Origin: Sulfitobacter sp. 20_GPM-1509m | GTDB lineage: Bacteria; Pseudomonadota; Alphaproteobacteria; Rhodobacterales; Rhodobacteraceae | Direction: 5' to 3' | DNA length: 64,000 nucleotides | Assembly (NCBI RefSeq): GCF_000620505.1 | Contig: NZ_JIBC01000009.1 | Coordinates: forward strand, 248,001-312,000 | Shown here: positions 26,427 through 36,757 of the stretch, piece after piece | How positions within the stretch are numbered: the first letter of the stretch is position 1 | Layout of the letters: every line of letters begins with the position of its first letter | Notes under the pieces: model-generated | The model's database searches: none | What the model was told of the DNA's origin: nothing | Seen by the model: the letters and a program-made list of their open reading frames with translations, nothing else | Program-made: the position numbers and the translations under genes

Positions 26427-26504
26427 ATATCCGCAAAGGTTCCGTTAAAATATGGGCCCGTCAAGTATTTATGCCCATAATTTAGGCACGGTTAGAGCGC
26501 CGTC

Positions 26505-27125
26505 TCACTCCCAGCGGTAGTTGAACGACACCGAAACCCGCTCGTCCTCGCTCATGTTCATCGGCACCTCGTGGCGCAGCCAGCTTTCCCACAGCAGCAC
26601 GTCACCGACAGCGGGTGCTACATAGATGAACGGCTTCATCTCTTCGCGCACGTCTTTCACGCGGGGCGGGGCGGCCATCATCATGGCGTGGCGGGGGTCT
26701 TCGAACTTGATGGCGCTCGCGCCTTCGGGCATCTCGACATAGGTGGTGCCGGACACCACCGAATGCGGGTGGATGTGCCCCGAATGGGTGCCACCCTCGG
26801 GCAGGATGTTGATCCACAGATCCTCCAGCACCAGCTTGCGCCCGTCCAGGTCAAAGCCTGCGTCCTTGGCAAAGGCCATCACGTGCTTGTCCAGCGACTT
26901 GACCAGATCGGCAAAGATCGGGAACCGCCAGGGCAGGTCGGTCAGCGACGCATAAGAGGTGTAGCCCGGAAACCCGTTCTCCTCGCACCAGTCCTGTCCG
27001 GCCTCGTCATCCTCGGCGATTGCATAGCACGATGCCTCCATCTCGGCCGCATCGATGGCGGGGCCGTGTTCGGACAACAGGGCGTGGTACAGGCGGGTGA
27101 CGAACAGGGATTTGATGCTGGACAT
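26505..27125 (-). CDS. putative 2OG-Fe(II) oxygenase, TIGR02466-like
   Basis: A 206-aa protein with the layout of a small iron/2-oxoglutarate oxygenase. HSGHIHPHSVVSGTTYVEMP contains His119, a likely iron ligand, and the later GDVLLWESWLRHEVPMN gives His185. RVSVSFNYRW near the C-terminus supplies an Arg that could bind 2-oxoglutarate. The start at 27125 gives MSSIKSLFVTRLY; the longer frame (to 27287) overlaps the next gene's end and is unlikely. It is 25 bp downstream of an SDR gene on the same strand, so the two may be co-transcribed. Substrate unknown. Confidence 0.75.
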   Translation of the reverse strand: MSSIKSLFVTRLYHALLSEHGPAIDAAEMEASCYAIAEDDEAGQDWCEENGFPGYTSYASLTDLPWRFPIFADLVKSLDKHVMAFAKDAGFDLDGRKLVLEDLWINILPEGGTHSGHIHPHSVVSGTTYVEMPEGASAIKFEDPRHAMMMAAPPRVKDVREEMKPFIYVAPAVGDVLLWESWLRHEVPMNMSEDERVSVSFNYRWE

Positions 27126-27150
27126 GAGGGAGCTTTCTAAAAGAAACGGA

Positions 27151-27927
27151 TCAGGATCGCAAGGCAGGCAGGCCGACGCCGGTGCTGTCAAAGCCGCCGT
27201 CCGAGGCGACAACCTGCCCGGTGACATAGCTGGCTTTCTCGGAACAGAGGAATGTGATGACCTCGGCAATCTCGTTCTCGGTGCCATAGCGGTTCAGCGG
27301 GATTGCATCGTGATAGGCGTCGATAATCTCTTGGCTGTGCACGGCCATCGCCAGCTTGGTGCGTACGGGGCCGGGGCAGACGCAATTGGCACGGATGCCG
27401 TATTCGCCCAGCTCAGCAGCCTGTTGTTTGGTCAGATGGATCACCGCAGCCTTTGAGGTGCCATAAGCCACGCGCAGGGTCGACGCCCGCAGGCCCGAGA
27501 TCGATGCGATGTTCAGCAGCGCACCGCGTGTTTCCTTCAGCGCGGGGATGCAGGCCTGCGAGACCAGGAACACGCCGTCCAGGTTCGTCTCCATCACCCG
27601 ACGCCAGCGGGCAAAGTCGGTGTCCGCGATGGGGCCGAAATCGGCCACGCCCGCATTGTTGACCACCGCGTCGATACGGCCAAAGCTAGCGCGTACGTCC
27701 GACACCATCTGGGCCACCTCATCGGGGTGCGACACGTCACAGACGAAAGGCGAGGCTTCGTTGAGGCCTTTGGCGACACTGGCCAGTTCATCGCCGTCGC
27801 GGTCCACCATGGCCACGCGCCAGCCCTGTTCGATGAACAAATGTGTTGTGGCAAGACCGATGCCGCGTGCGGCTCCGGTGACAAGGGCGGTTTTCTGGGT
27901 CATGATAGGCTCGCTGGTTGCATTCAC
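27151..27927 (-). CDS. SDR family NAD(P)-dependent oxidoreductase
   Basis: A 258-aa classical SDR. TGAARGIG is at residues 17-24, VNNAG at 89-93, Ser142/144 in ASISG, and the YxxxK pair Tyr155 and Lys159. PGPVRTKL near 189 is the usual cofactor-facing loop. The ATG at 27927 has GGGAG nearby; the ATG at 27903 (MTQKTALVTG) gives the more usual N-terminus, so the start is uncertain by 8 residues. The substrate is not predictable. It is upstream of the oxygenase gene and both sit in the rplP-rpmC gap. Confidence 0.85.
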   Translation of the reverse strand: MNATSEPIMTQKTALVTGAARGIGLATTHLFIEQGWRVAMVDRDGDELASVAKGLNEASPFVCDVSHPDEVAQMVSDVRASFGRIDAVVNNAGVADFGPIADTDFARWRRVMETNLDGVFLVSQACIPALKETRGALLNIASISGLRASTLRVAYGTSKAAVIHLTKQQAAELGEYGIRANCVCPGPVRTKLAMAVHSQEIIDAYHDAIPLNRYGTENEIAEVITFLCSEKASYVTGQVVASDGGFDSTGVGLPALRS

Positions 27928-28187
27928 TCCCGATGCGATACCAGTTTGCCCCCCGCAGAGGCAATCGCCCGCAGTCCGCGCGAAGGTCTGCTTTTCAATC
28001 CAGGTCAGTCCATGGCATAGCGGTCAAAACCGCACGACGTCCCGCGCGGCCCAACATTCGCCCGACATATCCCGCAAAGGGGTTGCCATGCTGGGCCATC
28101 CCGCGTATTGGCACCTTTCATCATGAACTCCACCAGAATCATGGTCACCCCTCAGGGGCCTACTGGTGATGTTGAAAGGAAAATGGG
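27928..28187 (+). other. leader region of the rpmC-rpsQ-rplN segment
   Basis: About 260 bp without a coding frame. It should hold the SDR promoter and a promoter for rpmC. TTGCCA at 28083 and TATTGG at 28106 are 17 bases apart and form the best candidate for the latter. A weak CACC/GGTG hairpin lies at 28145-28168. Confidence 0.35.
28083..28111 (+). promoter_or_regulatory. candidate promoter for rpmC
   Basis: TTGCCA, 17 bases, TATTGG. The -10 is weak, but a promoter is needed here because rpmC is cut off from rplP by terminators and reversed genes. Confidence 0.3.
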
Positions 28188-28394
28188 ATGAACGCCCAAG
28201 AACTGCGCGACATGACGCCGGACCAGCTGCGCGACAAGCTGGCCGAGCTGAAAAAAGAAAGCTTCAACCTGCGTTTTCAGCAGGCCACAGGCCAATTGGA
28301 AAACCCTGCTCAGATCCGCACCGCACGCCGCAACGCCGCGCGTGTGAAAACGATCCTGAACCAAAAAGCTGCAACCGCAGCCACAGCTGAATAA
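28188..28394 (+). CDS. rpmC: 50S ribosomal protein L29
   Basis: A 68-aa L29 at the exit-tunnel rim. [21 protein letters not shown] and [20 protein letters not shown] are the conserved halves of its coiled coil. GAAAGGAAAATGGG precedes the ATG. It restarts the ribosomal order (rpmC, rpsQ, rplN) after the inserted genes. Confidence 0.96.
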   Translation: MNAQELRDMTPDQLRDKLAELKKESFNLRFQQATGQLENPAQIRTARRNAARVKTILNQKAATAATAE

Positions 28395-28405
28395 GGACGG
28401 CCGAC

Positions 28406-28645
28406 ATGCCCAAGCGTATCCTGCAAGGCGTCGTGACCTCCGACGCAAACGAACAAACCATTACCGTGTCCGTCGAGCGCCGCTTTACGCACCCGGTTCT
28501 GAAAAAGACCATTCGTAAGTCCAAGAAATACCGGGCGCACGATGAACAGAATGCCTTCAAGGTCGGTGACACAGTCCGCATTATCGAATGTGCACCGCGC
28601 TCGAAGACAAAACGCTGGGAAGTGTACGCAGGCGCTGACGCCTGA
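28406..28645 (+). CDS. rpsQ: 30S ribosomal protein S17
   Basis: A 79-aa S17. [33 protein letters not shown] and the [20 protein letters not shown] end are conserved. It follows rpmC by 11 bases. Confidence 0.97.
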   Translation: MPKRILQGVVTSDANEQTITVSVERRFTHPVLKKTIRKSKKYRAHDEQNAFKVGDTVRIIECAPRSKTKRWEVYAGADA

Positions 28646-28718
28646 GCCACGCTCTCAACATTAATCGAAACCCTGGGGACAAGGCACGCATCGCCCCCCA
28701 AAGGTCGGGAGAAACCAA

Positions 28719-29087
28719 ATGATCCAGATGCAAACCAACCTGGATGTTGCTGACAACAGCGGCGCTCGCCGTGTTCAGTGCATCAAGGTGCTGGGTGGTT
28801 CCAAGCGTAAGTACGCATCCGTCGGCGACATCATTGTCGTGTCGGTCAAGGAAGCCATCCCGCGCGGCCGTGTGAAAAAAGGGGACGTCCGCAAGGCCGT
28901 CGTCGTTCGCACCGCCAAAGAAGTTCGTCGTGAAGATGGCACCGCCATCCGCTTCGACCGCAACGCCGCCGTCATCCTGAACAACAACAACGAGCCCGTA
29001 GGTACACGTATCTTTGGCCCGGTTGTTCGTGAACTGCGCGCCAAGAACTTCATGAAAATCATCTCGCTGGCTCCGGAGGTGCTCTGA
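28719..29087 (+). CDS. rplN: 50S ribosomal protein L14
   Basis: A 122-aa L14 at the subunit interface. [30 protein letters not shown] and the [13 protein letters not shown] block are typical. GGTCGGGAG lies before the start. It shares one base with rplX (TGATG). By analogy with the spc operon this may be the first gene of that unit, but no terminator separates it from rpsQ. Confidence 0.97.
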   Translation: MIQMQTNLDVADNSGARRVQCIKVLGGSKRKYASVGDIIVVSVKEAIPRGRVKKGDVRKAVVVRTAKEVRREDGTAIRFDRNAAVILNNNNEPVGTRIFGPVVRELRAKNFMKIISLAPEVL

Positions 29088-29392
29088 TGGCTGCGAAGCT
29101 TAAAAAAGGCGACAAGGTCGTCATGCTCACCGGCAAGGACAAGGGCAAGCAAGGCACAATCGCCTCTGTTGACCCCAAGTCGAACAAGGCTGTCGTTGAC
29201 GGTCTGAACATTGCCATCCGCGCCACACGCCAAAGCCAGACCAGCCAGGGCGGCCGCATCCCCAAGGCGATGCCGGTTGACCTGAGCAACATCGCTCTGG
29301 TGGACGCAAAGGGCAATCCCACCCGCGTGGGCTTCAAGGTTGAAGGCGACAAGAAAGTGCGCTTTGCCAAGACAACAGGGGACGTGATCTAA
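29087..29392 (+). CDS. rplX: 50S ribosomal protein L24
   Basis: A 101-aa L24, an early assembly protein. [20 protein letters not shown] is the KOW motif. Start and stop each overlap a neighbour by one base (TGATG with rplN, TAATG with rplE). Confidence 0.97.
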   Translation: MAAKLKKGDKVVMLTGKDKGKQGTIASVDPKSNKAVVDGLNIAIRATRQSQTSQGGRIPKAMPVDLSNIALVDAKGNPTRVGFKVEGDKKVRFAKTTGDVI

Positions 29393-29955
29393 TGCTTGAC
29401 GATGCAAAATACACACCCCGTCTGAAAGAGCAGTACCGCGACACCGTGCGTGCGGCCCTGAAAGAAGAGTTCGGCTACAAGAACGAGATGCAAATCCCGC
29501 GTCTGGACAAGATCGTCCTGAACATCGGTTGTGGTGCAGAAGCTGTCCGTGACAGCAAGAAAGCCAAATCCGCCCAGGAAGACCTGTCCGCGATCGCAGG
29601 CCAGAAGGCATTGACCACAGTTGCCAAGAAATCCATCGCGGGTTTCCGGGTGCGTGAAGACATGCCTTTGGGTGCCAAAGTCACCCTGCGTGGCGACCGC
29701 ATGTACGAATTCCTCGATCGTCTGATCACAATCGCAATGCCCCGTATCCGCGACTTCCGCGGCGTATCGGGCAAATCTTTCGACGGCCGCGGCAACTATG
29801 CCATGGGCATGAAAGAGCACATCGTGTTCCCTGAAATCAACTTCGACAAAGTTGACGAAACCTGGGGCATGGACATCGTGATCGCCACGACGGCGAAAAC
29901 CGACGCAGAAGCCAAGGCGCTGTTGAAAGCTTTCAACATGCCCTTCAATTCGTAA
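29392..29955 (+). CDS. rplE: 50S ribosomal protein L5
   Basis: A 187-aa L5 that binds 5S r[17 protein letters not shown], the [23 protein letters not shown] region and [15 protein letters not shown] are conserved. The stop is followed by rpsN after 20 bases with a GGAAGG site. Confidence 0.97.
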   Translation: MLDDAKYTPRLKEQYRDTVRAALKEEFGYKNEMQIPRLDKIVLNIGCGAEAVRDSKKAKSAQEDLSAIAGQKALTTVAKKSIAGFRVREDMPLGAKVTLRGDRMYEFLDRLITIAMPRIRDFRGVSGKSFDGRGNYAMGMKEHIVFPEINFDKVDETWGMDIVIATTAKTDAEAKALLKAFNMPFNS

Positions 29956-29975
29956 GCGCGGGAAGGATTAGAGAT

Positions 29976-30281
29976 ATGGCTAAGAAATCCATGATCGAGC
30001 GCGAGAAAAAGCGCGAAGCCCTGGTCAAAAAGTACGCCGCCAAACGCGCCGCACTCAAAGTGATCATCAACGACGAAAGCCAGCCGATGGAAGAGCGTTT
30101 CCGCGCTTCGCTGAAACTGGCGAAACTGCCGCGCAACAGCTCGGCCACACGTTTGCACAACCGGTGCCAACTGACCGGCCGTCCGCACGCGTACTATCGT
30201 AAACTGAAAATTTCGCGGATCGCGCTGCGGGACCTTGGCTCGAACGGCCAGATCCCCGGCATGGTCAAGTCGAGCTGGTAA
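29976..30281 (+). CDS. rpsN: 30S ribosomal protein S14
   Basis: A 101-aa S14 of the long, zinc-free type: the CxxC pairs of the short form are absent; [15 protein letters not shown] keeps a single Cys. [11 protein letters not shown] at the start is usual. SD AAGGAGGG of rpsH lies just after the stop. Confidence 0.97.
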   Translation: MAKKSMIEREKKREALVKKYAAKRAALKVIINDESQPMEERFRASLKLAKLPRNSSATRLHNRCQLTGRPHAYYRKLKISRIALRDLGSNGQIPGMVKSSW

Positions 30282-30294
30282 GGAGGGCTTTGGT

Positions 30295-30687
30295 ATGAAC
30301 GATCCTATCGCAGACATGCTGACACGCATCCGCAACAGCCAGATGCGCGGCAAGTCCACCGTCATGACACCGGCCTCGAAGCTGCGTGCATGGGTTTTGG
30401 ACGTGCTGGCCGACGAAGGCTATATTCGCGGTTACGAAGCAAAAACAGGCGCTGACGGCCACCCGGCCCTCGAAATCAGCCTGAAATACTACGAAGGCGA
30501 ACCCGTCATTCGCGAAGTGAAACGGGTCTCAAAACCCGGTCGTCGCGTCTACATGGGCGTCAATGACATCCCCGTTGTCCGTCAGGGCCTGGGCGTGTCG
30601 ATTGTCTCCACCCCCAAGGGTGTGATGTCGGATGCAAACGCACGGGCGGCCAATGTTGGCGGCGAAGTGCTTTGCACCGTATTCTAA
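30295..30687 (+). CDS. rpsH: 30S ribosomal protein S8
   Basis: A 130-aa S8, which in enteric bacteria represses the spc operon by binding rplE m[19 protein letters not shown] and the C-terminal [21 protein letters not shown] block are standard. The ATG at 30295 follows AAGGAGGG by 6 bases; the longer frame overlaps rpsN and is rejected. Confidence 0.97.
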   Translation: MNDPIADMLTRIRNSQMRGKSTVMTPASKLRAWVLDVLADEGYIRGYEAKTGADGHPALEISLKYYEGEPVIREVKRVSKPGRRVYMGVNDIPVVRQGLGVSIVSTPKGVMSDANARAANVGGEVLCTVF

Positions 30688-30697
30688 GGAGGGTTTC

Positions 30698-31231
30698 ATG
30701 TCTCGTATTGGTAAGAAACCGGTCAGCCTGCCCAGCGGTGTTTCCGCAACGGTCAGCGGCCAGTCGATCGAAGTCAAAGGCCCCAAAGGCACACGTTCGT
30801 TCAAGGCAACGGATGATGTGACCCTGACGGTCGAAGACAACGTCGTGAAAATCACGCCCCGTGGCAAATCCAAGCGCGCGCGCCAGCAGTGGGGCATGAG
30901 CCGCACAATGGTCGCGAACCTGGTCACCGGCGTGTCCGAAGGCTTTAAGAAAGAGCTTGAGATCAACGGTGTGGGTTACCGCGCCCAGATGCAGGGCAAC
31001 ACCCTGAAGCTGAACCTCGGCCTGTCCCACGACGTTGACTATCTGCCGCCCGAAGGGGTGACAGTGACCGCGCCGAAGCAGACCGAGATCGTGGTCGAAG
31101 GCATTGATGAACAACTCGTCGGTCAGGTTGCAGCGAACATTCGCGCCTGGCGGAAGCCCGAGCCCTACAAAGGCAAAGGCATCAAATACAAAGACGAGTA
31201 TATCTTCCGCAAGGAAGGCAAGAAGAAGTAA
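30698..31231 (+). CDS. rplF: 50S ribosomal protein L6
   Basis: A 177-aa L6. [25 protein letters not shown] and [16 protein letters not shown] are conserved. AAGGAGGG lies 6 bases before the ATG at 30698. The longer frame overlaps rpsH and is rejected. Confidence 0.97.
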   Translation: MSRIGKKPVSLPSGVSATVSGQSIEVKGPKGTRSFKATDDVTLTVEDNVVKITPRGKSKRARQQWGMSRTMVANLVTGVSEGFKKELEINGVGYRAQMQGNTLKLNLGLSHDVDYLPPEGVTVTAPKQTEIVVEGIDEQLVGQVAANIRAWRKPEPYKGKGIKYKDEYIFRKEGKKK

Positions 31232-31242
31232 GGACCAGACAG

Positions 31243-31602
31243 ATGGCAAACAGCAAACGGACCCTGTTCCTCAAGCGCCGCCTGCGCGTCCGGAACAAAC
31301 TTCGCCGCGTGAACGCAGGGCGCATGCGCCTTTCGGTGCACCGCTCGAACAAGAACATCAGCGTTCAGCTGATCGACGATGTGAATGGTGTCACAGTGGC
31401 ATCGGCTTCCAGCCTCGAGAAAGATCTCGGCGTTGTTGGCAAAAACAACATCGACGCGGCCACCAAGGTCGGTTCTGCGATTGCAGAGCGCGCGAAGAAA
31501 GCAGGCGTGGAAGAAGCATACTTCGACCGCGGCGGCTTCCTCTTTCATGGCAAGGTGAAGGCTCTGGCCGACGCTGCGCGTGAAGGTGGTTTGAAAATCT
31601 AA
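31243..31602 (+). CDS. rplR: 50S ribosomal protein L18
   Basis: A 119-aa L18, a 5S rRNA-binding protein. [28 protein letters not shown] and the [24 protein letters not shown] end match the family. It follows rplF by 11 bases. Confidence 0.97.
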   Translation: MANSKRTLFLKRRLRVRNKLRRVNAGRMRLSVHRSNKNISVQLIDDVNGVTVASASSLEKDLGVVGKNNIDAATKVGSAIAERAKKAGVEEAYFDRGGFLFHGKVKALADAAREGGLKI

Positions 31603-31611
31603 GACCCATGT

Positions 31612-31643
31612 AAGTCGCCCCTTGCGTTGCGGGGGGCGGCTTC
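31612..31643 (+). other. hairpin between rplR and rpsE
   Basis: AGTCGCCCC and GGGGCGGCT-like arms can pair across the TTGCGTTGC loop. No T-run follows. It lies in a 127-bp gap in an otherwise compact run and could set the ratio of rpsE to upstream mRNA. Confidence 0.35.
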
Positions 31644-31729
31644 GATGATCCGGGGGCCCAGTTCTATCTGGCCTTGTCCCACCAGGATTGACCCATTCGG
31701 CGCAAGCCACCAATGAAAAGGATGTTCTC

Positions 31730-32308
31730 ATGGCAGAACGTGAAAACCGCCGCGGCCCGCGCCGCGACCGGGAAGAAACACCGGAATTCGCAGACCGTCT
31801 GGTCGCGATCAACCGCGTCAGCAAAACCGTCAAGGGTGGTAAGCGCTTTGGCTTCGCCGCACTTGTGGTTGTTGGCGATCAAAAAGGCCGCGTCGGCTTC
31901 GGCAAAGGTAAAGCGAAAGAGGTCCCCGAGGCCATTCGCAAAGCCACCGAGCAAGCCAAGCGCCAGATGATCCGCGTGCAACTGCGCGAAGGCCGCACCC
32001 TGCACCACGACATGGAAGGTCGCCACGGCGCCGGCAAGGTCGTGATGCGCACAGCACCAGAAGGTACCGGTATCATCGCCGGTGGTCCGATGCGTGCCGT
32101 TTTCGAAATGCTCGGCGTCAAGGACGTTGTGTCCAAGTCGATCGGTTCGCAAAACCCGTACAACATGATCCGCGCCACCATGGACGGCTTGAAGAAAGAG
32201 GCTTCGCCTCGTTCGGTTGCCCAACGTCGTGGTAAAAAAGTGGCTGACATTCTGCCCAAGCGTGAAGACAACGTCGAGTCGTCCGCTCAAGTGGCTGAGG
32301 AGGCATAA
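31730..32308 (+). CDS. rpsE: 30S ribosomal protein S5
   Basis: A 192-aa S5 with the usual double-stranded RNA-binding domain: [22 protein letters not shown] and [12 protein letters not shown]. The [25 protein letters not shown] block is conserved. The ATG at 31730 follows AAGGATG; the start at 31688 would add a non-conserved leader. It is 2 bases before rpmD. Confidence 0.97.
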   Translation: MAERENRRGPRRDREETPEFADRLVAINRVSKTVKGGKRFGFAALVVVGDQKGRVGFGKGKAKEVPEAIRKATEQAKRQMIRVQLREGRTLHHDMEGRHGAGKVVMRTAPEGTGIIAGGPMRAVFEMLGVKDVVSKSIGSQNPYNMIRATMDGLKKEASPRSVAQRRGKKVADILPKREDNVESSAQVAEEA

Positions 32309-32310
32309 GC

Positions 32311-32499
32311 ATGGCCAAGACTATCGTCATCAAACAAATCGGTTCCCCGATCCGCCGCCCTGCAAAACAGCGCGCAACTCTGATCGGCCTGGGCCTGAAC
32401 AAGATGCACCGTGTGCGCGAACTGGAAGATACACCTTCCGTGCGCGGCATGATCAACTCGATCCCGCACATGGTCGAGATCATCGAAGAAAAGGGCTGA
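32311..32499 (+). CDS. rpmD: 50S ribosomal protein L30
   Basis: A 62-aa L30. [28 protein letters not shown] and the [14 protein letters not shown] end are typical. It ends this segment: a terminator lies 40 bases downstream, and rplO, normally adjacent, is 1.04 kb away. Confidence 0.97.
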   Translation: MAKTIVIKQIGSPIRRPAKQRATLIGLGLNKMHRVRELEDTPSVRGMINSIPHMVEIIEEKG

Positions 32500-32539
32500 A
32501 CATCTGGCAGGGTGTAATGCCCGACAGATGGAACGCCAG

Positions 32540-32570
32540 ACGCCTCGCAGGAAACTGCGGGGCGTTTTGC
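32540..32570 (+). terminator. intrinsic terminator after rpmD
   Basis: ACGCCTCGCAG, loop GAAA, CTGCGGGGCGT, then TTTTGCTGTTTT. Strong stem with tetraloop and T-run, 40 bases after the rpmD stop. Confidence 0.85.
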
Positions 32571-32645
32571 TGTTTTGAGCTACCGTTCCACTGCATCAGC
32601 GCCAACCCCACTGATAAAAGCCGGGACAAGGCACGCAGTGCCGCC

Positions 32646-32830
32646 GGGCAGCGCCCGACCGGCCGTCACGCCGGAGGCGTGCCTAAAACAATCGGCGCAC
32701 CTTTGGTGCGACGGGCGGGCGCTTCTTCACCGTATCGCGGTTCATTACCCACACGCCAAAGAGTGGAAATAAAGTGGCATCCAACCACGGCTCGATGCCC
32801 ACCCGCGGTCGGGCGCTGCCCCATGTGGCT
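32646..32830 (-). repeat. inverted-repeat intergenic element, family 2
   Basis: Arms GGGCAGCGCCCGACC (32646-32660) and GGTCGGGCGCTGCCC (32807-32821) are perfect reverse complements. Read on the minus strand the element matches 42662-42792 over most of its length (CGCGGGTGGGCATC, GCCACTTTATTT, CTCTTTGGCGTG, CGGTGAAGAAGCGCCCGCC). It contains an extra block of about 50 bp with two small hairpins. It lies in the rpmD-rplO gap. Confidence 0.75.
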
Positions 32831-33413
32831 TTGGTGGCACGTCCCTCCCCACAGCCATGCAGCCCACGCAGGACGGTAATGCCATCTCGTCCGTGGTGCG
32901 GGGCAGGGGGCGTGACTATGTCCACCTCAACGCCACCACTCACTCACGGACCTGGTCATGTACGCTCGTATCGCCCTGTTCTCGCTTGCGGCCACTGGCC
33001 TGATGGCACTGGCCGCCGCTTTCAAAGCCGCGTGGAACGCAGAGCCCGTTCCCAGCCGCTCTGAGTACCTGCGTCAGACAGTGCACCGCTGAGCTTCTCC
33101 GGGGCATCACCGTGCGCCCCGCTCACGCCGCATTAACCGGCACCGCGTAAACCTTTGCGCGTTGCAACACCCAGCCGAGGGGGCCAAAACCCCCAAGGCA
33201 TCCGCAGGATAGAGGCCCCTGACAAGGGCCACACTGAACAGTTCAGGGTGCAGGCCCCCAAGCCTGTCTCGTAGATCCGATCTGGCGGCGTCGCCCTTTT
33301 TACCGGCCCACACCAACACCCAGATACGAACAGACACCGAAACTGCCCCGACCAACCGTCGCGGCAGGCCTTTCGTGTGCCGAATCGCCGCTGGACTTGC
33401 CCCGATCTCCCTC
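32831..33413. other. mostly non-coding part of the rpmD-rplO gap
   Basis: Apart from the 44-aa frame at 32958-33092, no coding sequence or known RNA is recognised in this stretch. The minus-strand open frames here run into rplO antisense and look like GC-rich shadows. Confidence 0.4.
32958..33092 (+). CDS. possible 44-aa small membrane protein
   Basis: The frame from ATG 32958 encodes MYARIALFSLAATGLMALAA, then AFKAAWNAEPVPSRSEYLRQTVHR. The first 20 residues are a good membrane or signal segment and the rest is polar. The codon pattern (GC-rich third positions, balanced residues) looks more gene-like than the surrounding frames. The ribosome-binding site is weak. It lies in the rpmD-rplO gap after the family 2 repeat. 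Confidence 0.45.
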   Translation: MYARIALFSLAATGLMALAAAFKAAWNAEPVPSRSEYLRQTVHR

Positions 33414-33442
33414 TTGCCCTGCAGCACACCATCCCTTATACG
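33414..33442 (+). promoter_or_regulatory. candidate promoter for rplO-secY-adk
   Basis: TTGCCC, 17 bases, TATACG; transcription would start about 90 bases before rplO. A promoter is expected because the upstream segment ends in a terminator. Confidence 0.45.
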
Positions 33443-33539
33443 CCCCCAGTGGCCACCGATCCGGCTCACAAGAATCATGAAACGCCGCGTTTGACCGCTC
33501 CCGTCGCTGGGGGTCACATCCGGCAAAAGGAGAAGCGAC

Positions 33540-34013
33540 ATGAAACTGAATGAACTGCGCGATAACGAAGGCGCCACCAAGAAACGCAAGCGCGTTGGTC
33601 GTGGCCCCGGCTCCGGCACCGGTAAGATGGGTGGCCGTGGTATCAAAGGTCAGAAATCCCGTTCGGGTGTGGCGATCAATGGCTACGAAGGCGGCCAGAT
33701 GCCCCTGTACCAACGTCTGCCCAAGCGTGGCTTTACCAAGCCGAACCGGAAATCCTATGCCGTTGTGAACCTGGGCCTGATCCAGAAATTCATCGACGCC
33801 AAGAAAATCGACGGCGCTGCCGCGATCACCGAAGATGTGCTGATCTCCTCGGGTCTGGTGCGTCGCAAACTGGACGGCATCCGCGTTCTGGCCAAGGGCG
33901 AAGTGACCTCGAAGCTGGACCTGCAAGTGACCGGCGCGTCGAAATCCGCGGTCGAAGCTGTCGAAAAAGCTGGCGGTTCGCTGACAGTCACAACAGCGGC
34001 AGCGGCCGAGTAA
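33540..34013 (+). CDS. rplO: 50S ribosomal protein L15
   Basis: A 157-aa L15. [26 protein letters not shown], the [18 protein letters not shown] block and the C-terminal [17 protein letters not shown] segment are conserved. AAAAGGAG precedes the start. A terminator-like hairpin separates it from secY. Confidence 0.97.
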   Translation: MKLNELRDNEGATKKRKRVGRGPGSGTGKMGGRGIKGQKSRSGVAINGYEGGQMPLYQRLPKRGFTKPNRKSYAVVNLGLIQKFIDAKKIDGAAAITEDVLISSGLVRRKLDGIRVLAKGEVTSKLDLQVTGASKSAVEAVEKAGGSLTVTTAAAAE

Positions 34014-34072
34014 ACCTTACTCGAACCTTGTGGGTCGGCGCAGTCCGGCTTACATAGCCTTGAGTTTTCCTT

Positions 34073-34110
34073 AACGCCGCCCGCCGGAAAACGGCTTGGG
34101 CGGCGTTTTC
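34073..34110 (+). terminator. terminator-like hairpin before secY
   Basis: AACGCCGCCC and GGGCGGCGTT form a 10-bp stem around a smaller CCG/CGG hairpin, followed by TTTC. It ends 20 bases before secY, so full termination there would cut secY off from rplO; it may be leaky. Confidence 0.55.
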
Positions 34111-34130
34111 GCAACAGAAAGAGCCGATAT

Positions 34131-35497
<1,367 letters not shown>

Positions 35498-35501
<4 letters not shown>

Positions 35502-36139
35502 ATATAATTTTGCTTGGACCGCCAGGAGCGGGCAAAGGAACGCAGGCCCGTATCCTGGTCGAAGAGCATGGCATGGTGCAGCTCAGCACCGGTGACATGC
35601 TGCGCGCCGCCAAGGAAAGCGGCACCGAGATGGGTGACATCGTGGCCGACGTGATGGCCCGTGGTGCTCTGGTGACGGATGACATCGTGATCGGCCTGAT
35701 CCGCGAACAGCTGAACACGGTCAATGCGAACGGGTTCATCTTTGACGGCTTCCCGCGCACGCTGGCACAGGCCGATGCGCTGACCAACCTGCTGGCCGCC
35801 GAAGGCGAGAGCCTGGATGCGGTGGTCGAGATGGAAGTGGACGACGACGCGCTGGTGGCCCGTATCACCGCGCGGTCGACCTGTGGCGATTGTGGCGAGG
35901 TCTATAACGACAACACCAAGCCACAGCCCGCCGACGGCAAATGCAGCAACTGCGGTGCATCCGATTTCCGCCGTCGCGCAGACGACAATGAGGAAAGCCT
36001 CAGAACCCGTCTGATGGAATATTACAAGAAAACCTCGCCGCTGATTGGCTACTATTACGCCAAGGGCATGTTGACCAAGATCAACGGCCTGGGCGAGATC
36101 GCGACAGTGAAAGCCGCCATCGACAAGGCGCTTTCCTAA
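35498..36139 (+). CDS. adk: adenylate kinase, zinc-LID type
   Basis: A 213-aa adenylate kinase (2 ADP to ATP + AMP). The P-loop [10 protein letters not shown] is at residues 7-16. The LID has four cysteines, Cys129, Cys132, Cys149 and Cys152, a full structural zinc site. The NMP-binding part STGDMLRAA and DGFPRT are intact. Length is that of the long-LID bacterial type. It is coupled to secY by a 4-nt overlap. Confidence 0.97.
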
Positions 36140-36161
36140 GCCGGACAAAGGGGATGGGCAC

Positions 36162-36536
36162 ATGAGCTTTAACCAGATTATCGCGGTGACGCTTTTCGGT
36201 TTGGCTGCCCTCCCTGCTTCGGCCCAGAACATTCTCAGCAATCCCGGACTGTGCGCTGCCGATGATGGCGAACAGGAACTGGCGGACGTGGCCTATCTGT
36301 ACGACACATCCGTCGAGGCGCATTGGCGCGCATGCGCGTGGGACACGCCTCTGGACTATGCGCCCGGCCTGATCGCCGAAGTCAACGCGCGCTGTGACGG
36401 ACAGGACGGGGCCGATGACGTGCGGCTGAAGATCGCGGTGAACGGGCAGGGGCGCGTGACCATCGCGGGGATGAACGGCAGCACCGGATTGCCCGATTAC
36501 TATTTCCCGTGCAGCCGCTGGGGCTTTAAGGGTTAG
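36162..36536 (+). CDS. secreted small hypothetical protein with four cysteines
   Basis: A 124-aa protein with a signal peptide (cleavage probably after Ala21 in ASAQN) and four Cys at 31, 58, 78 and 117, so two disulfides are likely in the periplasm. It begins 22 bases after adk with GGACAAAGGGGA upstream, and may be co-transcribed with it. No family recognised. The mature part is about 100 residues and acidic. Confidence 0.65.
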   Translation: MSFNQIIAVTLFGLAALPASAQNILSNPGLCAADDGEQELADVAYLYDTSVEAHWRACAWDTPLDYAPGLIAEVNARCDGQDGADDVRLKIAVNGQGRVTIAGMNGSTGLPDYYFPCSRWGFKG

Positions 36537-36596
36537 GTCGCAAGGCACACCAATAGCACTTCGCCGCCCCTTGGCGCACTGTTATCCACAGGGGGG

Positions 36597-36625
36597 TTGA
36601 CCCTGCGCGGCAAGGCACATAATTA
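36597..36625 (+). promoter_or_regulatory. promoter of the rpsM-rpsK-rpoA-rplQ segment
   Basis: TTGACC, 17 bases, TAATTA. The -35 is near consensus and the -10 is good. Transcription would start near 36632, giving a 150-base leader before rpsM. Confidence 0.65.
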
Positions 36626-36699
36626 GCGCTATCTCGAAAGAGAATCGCAAGTTCTGACCGGGTCGCACCCGACAAGAACAGATCACCTGATCAGCGGCG

Positions 36700-36757
36700 G
36701 CCCGTAGCAGCGATGCTTCGGGCTTATGTTGTGAAAAAAGGGCCCGGAACTACGGGC
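36700..36757 (+). promoter_or_regulatory. structured leader before rpsM
   Basis: GCCCGTAG (36700-36707) pairs with CTACGGGC (36750-36757), enclosing a smaller GC region and an A-rich stretch. In E. coli the alpha operon leader is bound by S4; here the operon lacks rpsD, so the control factor, if any, must differ or be unlinked. Confidence 0.4.

Noticed and set aside
28664-32640. 15-bp word GGGACAAGGCACGCA shared near 28675 and 32628
   Set aside because: Only the word matches; the flanks diverge, so it is too short to call a repeat.
33107-33646. 179-aa minus-strand frame in the rpmD-rplO gap
   Set aside because: It extends antisense into rplO, has no recognisable domain and its composition matches a shadow frame.
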